The position numbers and the translations under genes were made by a program. Shown here in pieces: positions 1-5,530 of a DNA stretch of 6,604 nt. Every line of letters starts with the position of its first letter. Positions within the stretch are counted from its first letter, which is position 1. A model generated the notes under the pieces. It saw only the letters and a list, made by a program, of their open reading frames with translations, had not been told where the DNA came from and did no database searches. Location: contig JALWEA010000611.1 of NCBI GenBank assembly GCA_027039465.1, positions 1 to 6,604 on the forward strand, read 5' to 3'. Source of the DNA: Calditrichia bacterium (lineage in GTDB: Bacteria; Calditrichota; Calditrichia; Calditrichales; Calditrichaceae).

Positions 1-481
1 GCAAAGAACGGTGCAGAGCATTTAGCGTTTGATGATCGTCCAAATGCAGCACGCAAAAATAACCGCCTGGCTTCAAAACACGGAATACTTCTTTTGTTAC
101 CGCTTCGTGATTTAAAAAATGGGGGAAAACCTGAAAAGCAATTACATTGTCAAAACTTTCGGATTTCAACGGAAGTTTCTGCCCGTCGCCTTGAACAAAA
201 TAACGCGGAAAGGGAAGTTTTGAATGCCTGTCGCAATTTTGTTTTAACATGCTAAAGGAAAGATCCAATTCCATAACGGATACAGGCATGTTTTCCAGCT
301 CTTGCTTAAAAACATTTAGCAAAATACCCGTTCCGCAACCCAAATCCAAGAAGTCGCCTTTTAGAAACGAAAGATTTTGCCTGAATATTCGGTGCAAGCG
401 TTGACGGCGATCCGGTTTAAAATGGTAATCCCATTTTTCGGCGTAAACGTCGAAAAAACGTTGAATTTCAGTTAAAGCCAT
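1..481 (-). CDS. Class I SAM-dependent methyltransferase (3' end outside window)
   Basis: Reverse-strand reading from the ATG at 481-479 stays open to the window edge, giving 160 residues and no stop, so the C-terminus is missing. Seen: motif I FLDLGCGTG at residues 44-52 (SAM-binding glycine loop), an acidic strand end MELD near 70-73, the segment FDNVIAFQVFPH near 110-121, and VLKPGGYF at 136-142. This order is the Methyltransf_11/25 Rossmann pattern. The N-terminus (FFDVYAEKWDYHF) is the usual cap helix of small-molecule methyltransferases such as the UbiE-like group. After the core comes HLDDHQTLNALH, reminiscent of the His/Asn-containing tail of some uncharacterised members. The substrate cannot be told. 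The start is preceded by a weak GAGA ribosome site. It is transcribed away from the 908-3925 operon. Enzyme class is sure; function is not. Confidence 0.93.
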   Translation of the reverse strand, partial: MALTEIQRFFDVYAEKWDYHFKPDRRQRLHRIFRQNLSFLKGDFLDLGCGTGILLNVFKQELENMPVSVMELDLSFSMLKQNCDRHSKLPFPRYFVQGDGQKLPLKSESFDNVIAFQVFPHFLNHEAVTKEVFRVLKPGGYFCVLHLDDHQTLNALHRSL

Positions 482-557
482 GGCTTATTCTCTAAAAACA
501 CTGTCGCGTTTCAATCATGCTCCGGGTTGATTGGAATCTAAGAAAAATTAAGAAATA

Positions 558-848
558 ATGAAAAAATTAACAAGAAATAAAAACGGATTTCCTTGTAAGG
601 TCGCGGGTGATGCTTTGCACACGTATTTTAAAGAGAGTGACATTTCTGCTAAACGATCTATTGTATCGGTAGCCGGAATAAAGCGGCTGGGAATATTTTT
701 AATCCAAGGTGATTTAAACGTAAATCAGGGCAAGGGATTCGACCAAAAATACACCAGGGTCGACCGTTCGGGCGAATTTATTTTTGAGATGATCGGAATG
801 AATTTCATATATTTGCTTGTTAATAAAGGAATTAAGCAATTACGATAG
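558..848 (+). CDS. Doubtful small ORF, 96 residues, unknown function
   Basis: An open frame from ATG 558 to TAG 846-848 lies in the spacer between the methyltransferase and the barrel gene. The product is basic and shows no signal peptide, clear membrane segment or motif I recognise. In its favour: it is fairly long for moderate-GC DNA, and it has a protein-like alternation of charged and hydrophobic residues (for example GIKRLGIFLIQGDLNVN). Against it: no Shine-Dalgarno sequence beyond A-rich AAGAAAT, and the best promoter candidate for the next gene (783-815) lies inside its last third. It could be a genuine small protein, a decayed remnant of a larger gene, or chance. I see no RNA gene in this spacer. 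Confidence 0.3.
   Translation: MKKLTRNKNGFPCKVAGDALHTYFKESDISAKRSIVSVAGIKRLGIFLIQGDLNVNQGKGFDQKYTRVDRSGEFIFEMIGMNFIYLLVNKGIKQLR
783..815 (+). promoter_or_regulatory. Candidate Bacteroidota-type -33/-7 promoter
   Basis: TTTG at 783-786, then 21 bp, then TATATTTG at 808-815. This matches the TTTG / TAnnTTTG consensus used by the primary sigma factor of Bacteroidota. Transcription would begin near 820 and leave a leader of roughly 85-90 nt before the ATG at 908. The match is seen; its use by this organism is inferred, because the host phylum is not proven. Confidence 0.4.
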
Positions 849-851
849 GTG

Positions 852-868
852 TTGGCATTATTATTGTA
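852..868 (+). promoter_or_regulatory. Weak sigma-54-like -24/-12 element
   Basis: TTGGCAT at 852-858 and TTGTA at 864-868 are spaced as in the sigma-54 consensus (TGGCAC-N5-TTGCA). The normally invariant C of the -12 GC is a T here, which argues against strong function. The site is worth noting because the operon it would serve encodes a sigma-54 activator, so self-regulation would make sense. Confidence 0.2.
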
Positions 869-894
869 TTAGAATAGTAAAATCTTAATTAAAA

Positions 895-899
895 CGGAG
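895..899 (+). promoter_or_regulatory. Ribosome binding site of the barrel gene
   Basis: CGGAG lies 8 nt before the ATG at 908, and the frame then opens directly into a signal peptide. This fixes the start of the outer-membrane protein. Confidence 0.75.
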
Positions 900-907
900 T
901 TTTACCA

Positions 908-2071
908 ATGGTACGTAAATTTCTTTATATTTCAGTGCTTGTTCTTACTCAGGCCGCTATTGCGCAGTTTAGTACGAATATCGAATTTAATTCTTATGCG
1001 GATGATAATTTGTTCCGTTCGCCGGAGCCGGTGAGCGACATCTTAAGTAATGCCGGGGTTAAATTGAATTATCAACCTAAGGATTCGGATTTAAAGCTTT
1101 ACTATGCAGGGAATTTTTTCTTTTACCGGGACTTTAGCGAGCGCAACTTTGTGCTGCAATCTCTCGGCCTAAATGCTTTTAATGCCTTTGGTTCGGATCA
1201 GCAACACGGATTTTACTACGGCGCCGATTTTGCTTTGCGCATTAACGGGCAAGACTACGATTATTACAATTACAATCAGTTGTACGCTTACGCCAATTTG
1301 AATTTTGATCTTAATTATTTGTTTTTTAAGGCCGGGTACAATTTTCGCTATCGCGGCTATTCCAATTTAACTGACCTGACTAATTACCGTCACTACGTTT
1401 TTGCTCAAATAAACAAACCGTTTCCCACCAAAACCACATTGATTTTGGAAGCGGATTTGGGGCACAAGGCGTTTGCCGGTCGGGAAATCACACCCACTGA
1501 GAATCGGGAAGTGTGGGGCCACGGACACGGGCGCCGGTGGGAACAAAATGTCGTTTTGCCCTCTCAGCTTTCCGTGCCCAGCATGACGCACGTGGTGCTG
1601 CTGGCTCGCGTGGCGCAGTCGCTTCATCCTAAAGTGGGCGTTTTTGTGCAGTATCGTAAACAAATTTCTTTAACCGCCCAAACCGATTACATCAACAGCA
1701 CAAGTTACTATCAGGATGAAGAATTATTTGATGATCCTTTTAGTTACGAGAGCGACGGTGTGTCCGCTCAGTTGACATGGGTAATGCCATGGACGGCTAA
1801 ATTGCGTATAGGCGGAGGCGCCATACAAAAACATTATGTCAGCGAGCAGGCCTTTGTTTCAGCCAGCGATACGGTGGGGCTTGGCGGTTTGCGTAATGAC
1901 GAGAATCGCAATGTTTTTATTTCCTTAGTCAAAACTTTTTATTTTAAAAAGAGTTTTTTGAATGCACTGGAATTCAATGTCAATTACAATTACATTTTCA
2001 ACAAGTCCAATAGCTATTGGTACGATTACAAGAATTCCATTATCGGCGCAGGCCTTTCGTGGCAGTTTTAG
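908..2071 (+). CDS. Outer-membrane beta-barrel protein, unknown specificity
   Basis: A 387-residue exported protein. Residues 1-19 form a signal peptide (short basic start, hydrophobic core, AIA before Q20). The mature part is rich in Tyr, Phe, Asn and alternating polar/hydrophobic strands, for example YYNYNQLYAYANLNFDLNY near 119-137 and LEFNVNYNYIF near 354-363. It ends in GLSWQF, and a terminal Phe is the usual beta-signal for BAM-assisted insertion. About a dozen or more strands are plausible. Residues 196-215 interrupt the pattern with a charged, His/Gly/Arg-rich stretch (HGHGRRW), likely a loop. I do not recognise a named family; it could be a pore, an adhesion or scaffold protein, or a general DUF-type outer-membrane protein. 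It is first in an operon with a sigma-54 activator 25 bp downstream, so its expression may be tied to that regulator. Confidence 0.85.
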   Translation: MVRKFLYISVLVLTQAAIAQFSTNIEFNSYADDNLFRSPEPVSDILSNAGVKLNYQPKDSDLKLYYAGNFFFYRDFSERNFVLQSLGLNAFNAFGSDQQHGFYYGADFALRINGQDYDYYNYNQLYAYANLNFDLNYLFFKAGYNFRYRGYSNLTDLTNYRHYVFAQINKPFPTKTTLILEADLGHKAFAGREITPTENREVWGHGHGRRWEQNVVLPSQLSVPSMTHVVLLARVAQSLHPKVGVFVQYRKQISLTAQTDYINSTSYYQDEELFDDPFSYESDGVSAQLTWVMPWTAKLRIGGGAIQKHYVSEQAFVSASDTVGLGGLRNDENRNVFISLVKTFYFKKSFLNALEFNVNYNYIFNKSNSYWYDYKNSIIGAGLSWQF

Positions 2072-2083
2072 CAAACGGAAAGC

Positions 2084-2087
2084 GGAG
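2084..2087 (+). promoter_or_regulatory. Ribosome binding site deciding the regulator start
   Basis: GGAG lies 9 nt before ATG 2097. The frame is open upstream to 1962, but that extension would overlap the barrel gene by 110 bp and put 45 non-homologous residues before the receiver domain. The 2097 start places the DD pair at residues 10-11, as is normal. Confidence 0.8.
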
Positions 2088-2096
2088 AATACAAAA

Positions 2097-3482
2097 ATGC
2101 CTGATTTTAAAATACTACTTATCGATGATGAACCGGCGCAAATTTTTTCGCTGAAATCATTTTTGCAGCGACGAAAATATACCGTTTTAACCGCCAATTC
2201 GGGAACAGCCGGTTTGGAGATTGTGCGTAAAAACGGAGTGGATTTGATTTTTACCGATTTCCGCATGCCGGACATGAGCGGCCTGGAAGTTATCAAAGCC
2301 GTAAAAGCGATTAATCCCGAAATTTCCGTTGTGGTGATTACGGCATTCAGCCAAACCGAAGACGCGGTTCAAGTTATGAAAGAAGGCGCTTATGATTACA
2401 TTTCCAAACCGGTGGACTTGGATGAGTTGGAATTACTAGTGCAAAAAATACGGCAACACAACTACCTGGTTTCGGAAAACAAATTATTAAAACAGCAATT
2501 GCAGGAAAAATTTAAATTTGAGGCTATTATTTCTCAAAGCGGCGCTATGGAAGAGGTGCTCAATACCGCAGCGCGGGTGGCCAAGAGTAAAGCTACCGTG
2601 CTCATTCGCGGGGAGAGCGGAACCGGCAAAGAGTTAATTGCCCGAGCCGTCCATTACGCCAGCGACCGCAAAGACAAACCGTTGATTACCGTAAATTGTG
2701 CGGCTTTGACCGAGAGTTTATTGGAAAGCGAATTGTTCGGTCATGAAAAAGGCAGTTTTACCGGCGCAATTGCCCAACGCATCGGGCGTTTTGAACAGGC
2801 GGACGGCGGCACGCTTTTTATTGATGAAATCGGGGATATCCCTTTGCAGACCCAGGTGAAATTGCTGCGCGCTTTGCAATTCGGTGAGTTCGAACGTGTC
2901 GGCGGAAATCAAACCATTAAAAGCGATGTGCGGGTTATTGCGGCCACCAACCGTAACCTCGAAGAAATGATTCGGCAGGGCAAATTCAGGGAAGATCTTT
3001 TTTATCGGGTGAATGTGGTAACGATTCATATTCCACCTTTAAGGGAACGCAAAACGGACATACCCGTTTTGATTCGCCATTTTATTGAGAAATTTGCCAA
3101 AGCGAATAATAAAAATGTAACAGGCATCAGCAAAGAGGCGCAGGATTATTTAATGCGCTACCATTTTCCGGGGAATGTGCGTGAGCTTGAAAATTTGATC
3201 GAACGGGCTGTGGTTTTGGCACGCGATGAAATATTAACGACTGCGGATTTTCCTCAGGGATTGAGCGTATCTAACGAACGCAATATTTTAGATCCGACTG
3301 ATTTCAACGATCCGTTTCCGGAAAAGGTCGCGGCTTTTGAACGGGAAATGATTGAGCATGCGCTGGAAATTAAGCACGGCAATCAAAGTCAGGCTGCCAG
3401 GCTTTTGGGTATTTCGGAACGCCATTTGCGCTCGCGCATGCAAAAATTAAATATCGTTAATACCAAACGGTTGGAAGGGTAG
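2097..3482 (+). CDS. NtrC-family sigma-54-dependent response regulator
   Basis: A 461-residue cytoplasmic transcription activator. Receiver domain at about 4-120: acidic pair D10/D11, phospho-acceptor D54 (FTDFRMPDMSG), T82 and K104 (YISKPVD), all intact. Central AAA+ sigma-54 interaction domain at about 142-375: Walker A GESGTGKE 172-179, sigma-54 contact loop GSFTGA 219-224 (a Ser variant of GAFTGA), Walker B TLFIDE 239-244, sensor I ATN 283-285, arginine-finger region FREDLFYRVN 297-306, and PGNVREL 358-364. C-terminal Fis-type helix-turn-helix at about 427-451 (NQSQAARLLGISERHLRSRM). Length and order are those of the NtrC/AtoC/ZraR group. Phosphorylation by a histidine kinase should drive ring assembly and open-complex formation at -24/-12 promoters, but no kinase gene is in view. 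It sits between two genes for exported proteins, which suggests that it controls envelope functions. The specific target is unknown. Confidence 0.97.
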   Translation: MPDFKILLIDDEPAQIFSLKSFLQRRKYTVLTANSGTAGLEIVRKNGVDLIFTDFRMPDMSGLEVIKAVKAINPEISVVVITAFSQTEDAVQVMKEGAYDYISKPVDLDELELLVQKIRQHNYLVSENKLLKQQLQEKFKFEAIISQSGAMEEVLNTAARVAKSKATVLIRGESGTGKELIARAVHYASDRKDKPLITVNCAALTESLLESELFGHEKGSFTGAIAQRIGRFEQADGGTLFIDEIGDIPLQTQVKLLRALQFGEFERVGGNQTIKSDVRVIAATNRNLEEMIRQGKFREDLFYRVNVVTIHIPPLRERKTDIPVLIRHFIEKFAKANNKNVTGISKEAQDYLMRYHFPGNVRELENLIERAVVLARDEILTTADFPQGLSVSNERNILDPTDFNDPFPEKVAAFEREMIEHALEIKHGNQSQAARLLGISERHLRSRMQKLNIVNTKRLEG

Positions 3483-3490
3483 GGGGCTAA

Positions 3491-3925
3491 ATGAAACGTA
3501 TTTTAATTTTTCTGATATCTTTATTCTTTGCGCAGTTTTTTATTTTAAATACTTCGGTTTATGCGCAGGATTCGACAAAAGTCAAACAGGGCAAAGGGCA
3601 AAAGCGCATCCCGTTTGTGGATAAAAACGGCGACGGATACAACGATTTGCTCCCTGACCATGACGGTGACGGTATTCCGGATGCCATGGACCCGGATTGG
3701 CACAAAAAACATCAGAACAAGAACCGTCACAGGTTTATTGATCTGGACGGTGACGGCATTAATGATTTGATCTTTTCGGGCAAAGCGCGGGAAGGTAAGC
3801 CCGGTTCCATGGATATGCGGCACAGTAAAAAGTGGAAAGATCGTTCCGGTCCGATGGGTGAAGAAGGCGGCAACATGCGCGATCATAATCGCGGCGGCAA
3901 AGGTAAAGGCAAAGGGCACCGGTAA
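3491..3925 (+). CDS. Secreted protein with DxDGDGxxD calcium-loop repeats
   Basis: A 144-residue exported protein. Residues 1-25 form a signal peptide (MKR, long hydrophobic core, VYA before Q26). The mature part carries three Asp-rich loops: DKNGDGYND 44-52, DHDGDGIPD 56-64 and DLDGDGIND 84-92. These resemble EF-hand, dockerin or thrombospondin type-3 calcium loops. The first two are adjacent, as in thrombospondin type-3 repeats, and the third follows a basic linker. From about 97 on the chain is low-complexity and strongly basic, ending GGKGKGKGHR. Small proteins with RFxDxDGDGIND-type segments recur in FCB-group bacteria, as I remember them; no function is established to my knowledge. The start lies 8 bp after the regulator stop with AGGGGG just upstream, so translation is probably coupled. 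Periplasmic or surface location and calcium binding are inferred. The acidic loops plus cationic tail could suit binding to polyanionic surface polymers. Confidence 0.88.
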   Translation: MKRILIFLISLFFAQFFILNTSVYAQDSTKVKQGKGQKRIPFVDKNGDGYNDLLPDHDGDGIPDAMDPDWHKKHQNKNRHRFIDLDGDGINDLIFSGKAREGKPGSMDMRHSKKWKDRSGPMGEEGGNMRDHNRGGKGKGKGHR

Positions 3926-3965
3926 GGAATAAAAATTTTCATACTTGGCATTGCAAGGGCAGGAA

Positions 3966-3983
3966 CCATGGTATGCGCCATGG
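3966..3983. repeat. Short inverted repeat after the plus operon
   Basis: Two CCATGG copies (3966-3971 and 3978-3983) enclose a 6-nt loop 40 bp beyond the stop at 3925. This could form a small hairpin, but CCATGG is itself palindromic and no T-run follows, so a terminator role is weakly supported. Confidence 0.3.
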
Positions 3984-4011
3984 ATTATTATGACAGTGAC
4001 ATGAATTAATT

Positions 4012-4033
4012 GGGAATTAGGAACTGGGAACTG
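4012..4033. repeat. Diverged heptamer repeats, left border
   Basis: Three in-phase 7-mers, GGGAATT (4012-4018), AGGAACT (4019-4025) and GGGAACT (4026-4032), then G. The same motif in the opposite orientation occurs at 4365-4380 at the other end of the gene-free region. GGAACTGGGAA (4020-4030) is the exact reverse complement of 4370-4380. Confidence 0.7.
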
Positions 4034-4048
4034 TTGCGGCAAACGTGT

Positions 4049-4145
4049 CTCGATACGATCCCGCTGACGCGGTCTCTACTCAACAACCGGTTGCCTTTGA
4101 CCGCGTCCGGTTCCCGAGTAGTCCCGAGAATCGGGGCGTATCGAG
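4049..4145. repeat. Nested REP-like palindromic element
   Basis: Several exact complementary arms are nested around one centre: CTCGATACG 4049-4057 with CGTATCGAG 4137-4145; CCCG 4060-4063 with CGGG 4132-4135; CTACTC 4076-4081 with GAGTAG 4116-4121; and AACCGG 4085-4090 with CCGGTT 4107-4112. A competing pair, GACGCGGTC 4066-4074 with GACCGCGTC 4099-4107, cannot form together with the whole nested set. A local hairpin CCCGA-GAA-TCGGG occupies 4123-4135. It is more GC-rich than the AT-rich repeats to its right. Size, CTCGATACG/CTACTC arms and CCGG core recall REP/BIME-type intergenic palindromes mobilised in trans by RAYT (TnpA-REP) transposases; that identity is inferred. Lying between convergent operons, it could also stop transcription from both sides. 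Confidence 0.75.
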
Positions 4146-4181
4146 GGGCGGACGCGCCACCGGCTGCACAAACAATGATTC

Positions 4182-4274
4182 CGATTAACGAATAACGATT
4201 TTCCTAGTTTAACAATTCAACAATTTAACCATTTAACTTTTTACGATTAACGAATATACGAATAACGAATAACG
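4182..4274. repeat. AT-rich direct repeats with an 8-mer array
   Basis: The 13-mer CGATTAACGAATA occurs at 4182-4194 and again at 4244-4256. Between them is an 8-bp array at 4208-4239: TTTAACAA, TTCAACAA, TTTAACCA, TTTAACTT. After the second 13-mer, CGAATAA repeats with a 7-bp period at 4259-4265 and 4266-4272. No reading frame or RNA gene is apparent. Confidence 0.75.
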
Positions 4275-4385
4275 TTTAACCATTCAACCCTTAACCCTTA
4301 ACCCTTAACTCTTAACTCTTAACTCTTAACTCTTAACTCTTAACCCTTAACCCTTTCCCATCCAACCAATTCCCAGTTCCAAATA
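4275..4385. repeat. Telomere-like heptamer tandem array
   Basis: It begins with TTTAACCA and TTCAACCC (4275-4290). The array proper is nine perfect-length 7-mers: CCCTTAA three times (4288-4308), CTCTTAA five times (4309-4343) and CCCTTAA once (4344-4350). Beyond it the 7-bp phase continues in decayed form: CCCTTTC, CCATCCA, ACCAATT, CCCAGTT, CCAAATA (4351-4385), stopping 6 bp short of the stop codon of the minus-strand gene. The block of five identical variant units argues for recent local expansion by slippage or unequal exchange. Heptamer arrays of this sort recall the short tandemly repeated repetitive (STRR) sequences of cyanobacteria. Confidence 0.88.
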
Positions 4386-4391
4386 TCATCC

Positions 4392-4850
4392 TCAACTCAA
4401 CCGCCGGGAAATCTCATTTAAATCGTCAATAATCTTTTGTAAAGCCGGATCCAGGGCCTTTTTTAGCGCAGGATGAACACTACCGTACCGTTTCAATTTC
4501 CTCGATTTCTCGTCTTCCAGAACCGTCCACAAATAGGTTACGGTTCCCAAGATCTGATCGGTCAGTTCTTCCGTTACGGCTTTCAAACCGAATTTGGATT
4601 TTAAGGCGGCGATGTTTTTCAGCGTACGATCAAAAAGTTGAGTGATTGCCTTTTTCTCTTCGGGAGCCAGGTTTACTCTAAAACGATACATCGTGCCTAA
4701 ATAACCGTCTTGTTCCATAAGCATACGAAAAACGAACAACCGTTCTTCAATCATTTTTAAAGCAATGCTTAACGATTTGCGCTGCGCTTCGTTTAATAAG
4801 TGTTTTTCTGTTTTAGACTCCGAAATCTTTTCTTGAGGTTCGGTTTTCAT
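4392..4850 (-). CDS. Conserved-looking helical protein of unknown function, 152 residues
   Basis: Reverse-strand gene from ATG 4850 to TGA 4394-4392. GGAAG stands a few nucleotides before the start, a good ribosome site, and the gap to the upstream stop is 11 bp, so it is the last gene of the enolase-headed operon. The product has a charged, probably disordered N-terminus (about 1-18). The rest looks wholly alpha-helical, with hydrophobic residues every 3-4 positions: ALKMIEERLFVFRMLM near 30-45, LFDRTLKNIAALKSKF near 73-88, LGTVTYLWTVLEDE near 101-114, and IIDDLNEISRRL at the end. There is no signal peptide, membrane span, cysteine pair or catalytic motif. I do not recognise the family. A small helical-bundle partner of one of the two proteins encoded upstream is a guess from context only. 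Confidence 0.82.
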   Translation of the reverse strand: MKTEPQEKISESKTEKHLLNEAQRKSLSIALKMIEERLFVFRMLMEQDGYLGTMYRFRVNLAPEEKKAITQLFDRTLKNIAALKSKFGLKAVTEELTDQILGTVTYLWTVLEDEKSRKLKRYGSVHPALKKALDPALQKIIDDLNEISRRLS

Positions 4851-4861
4851 GTGTTCTTCCG

Positions 4862-5530
4862 TTATTTTTTCAAAAATTCCCAGACGCGTCGAATGGCTTC
4901 GGTTTCACGATCGAAAATGGTTTCGTTTTGGAAACGATAATCGTGTTTGCGAATCACTTCGTACAAATTGGCGATCAGCTTTTCGATCTTTGCTTCTTCT
5001 ATTTTAATAAGCGCCTCGGCAAGATTCTGATCATTAATAAGTGTTTGGATTTGGCGGAAGTGCTTTTTACATAATCCTGCGCTGCTTTCAAAAGCATCCC
5101 TGAATTCTTTTAAATAAAAATAGCGCGCAAAGGCAAGATTCAGTCGGCGTTCGTTTTGACTGCGCTGTTCACATAACAGACAGGTGGTGTTGACTTCATT
5201 GTTCCGATCGAGAGCGATGAGCCATTCTTCAATGAGATCGGCGCCTAAAATAGATAAACCCAGAATGTCGCCGGCTTTTAAAAATTTTTGGGTGTGCAGG
5301 GGACACAAGCCTTGCGATTGCTCCATCTTCATGCGGATATTTCCGTCATTGACCGATTCATAAAAAAGAGCTTCCATGTATTGATCTTCGTATCGATCCA
5401 GTAAATGGCAAACGGGGCATCCCTTTGTCTCAAAGGCATCGGAAATTTCATAAAACAGTGAGTCCTTCTCAACAAAAGGGTGCTCTTTGTGAAACAGCGA
5501 TTTAATCGGATTTTGAATAAAACCCAACAT
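4862..5530 (-). CDS. DUF6062-like protein with two Cys2-Cys/His modules
   Basis: A 222-residue cytoplasmic protein read from ATG 5530. The frame is open to an ATG at 5551, but only 5530 has a strong ribosome site, so the shorter form is chosen. Two similarly spaced modules are visible: C38-PV-C41 with C76-PL-H79 (GLCPLH), and C117-LL-C120 with C154-KK-H157 (GLCKKH). The CxxC-to-CxxH distances are 34 and 33 residues. The intervening parts are helical, and the tail ends with HDYRFQNET...AIRRVWEFL. The CPxC ... GxCxxH ... CxxC ... GxCxxH plan with a DYRF tail is what I remember of DUF6062 proteins, so the assignment is from memory. Metal (zinc or iron) binding at the two sites is inferred from ligand geometry; biochemical function is unknown. 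It overlaps the upstream gene by 29 bp, which implies translational coupling. Confidence 0.88.
   Translation of the reverse strand: MLGFIQNPIKSLFHKEHPFVEKDSLFYEISDAFETKGCPVCHLLDRYEDQYMEALFYESVNDGNIRMKMEQSQGLCPLHTQKFLKAGDILGLSILGADLIEEWLIALDRNNEVNTTCLLCEQRSQNERRLNLAFARYFYLKEFRDAFESSAGLCKKHFRQIQTLINDQNLAEALIKIEEAKIEKLIANLYEVIRKHDYRFQNETIFDRETEAIRRVWEFLKK

Noticed and set aside
543..574. Minus-strand -33/-7 promoter (CTTG, 20 bp, TAATTTTT) for the methyltransferase
   Set aside because: The tract is A/T-rich and low in complexity, and the final G of the -7 motif is absent, so the match is little better than chance.
1962..2096. N-terminal extension of the sigma-54 regulator (45 more residues from ATG 1962)
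   Set aside because: It overlaps the barrel gene in another frame, has no ribosome site, and precedes a receiver domain that is complete from the 2097 start.
1925..2296. Reverse-strand ORF across the barrel/regulator boundary
   Set aside because: It lies opposite two well-supported genes and shows no motif of its own.
3935..3985. Rho-independent terminator of the plus operon
   Set aside because: Only short stems (CTTG/CAAG and CCATGG/CCATGG) without a following T-run.
3545..4042. Long reverse-strand ORF opposite the calcium-loop gene
   Set aside because: It is the antisense shadow of a repetitive GAY/GGY-rich coding sequence. The plus-strand gene has a signal peptide, ribosome site and operon context.
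4010..4195. 61-codon plus-strand ORF across the palindrome
   Set aside because: It runs through the inverted-repeat arms, has no ribosome site and encodes no recognisable protein; the nucleotide symmetry explains the sequence.
4275..4355. CRISPR array
   Set aside because: The units are contiguous 7-mers with no spacers and no cas genes nearby.
4288..4355. Real linear-replicon telomere
   Set aside because: The array is internal, between two intact operons, with unique coding DNA on both sides.
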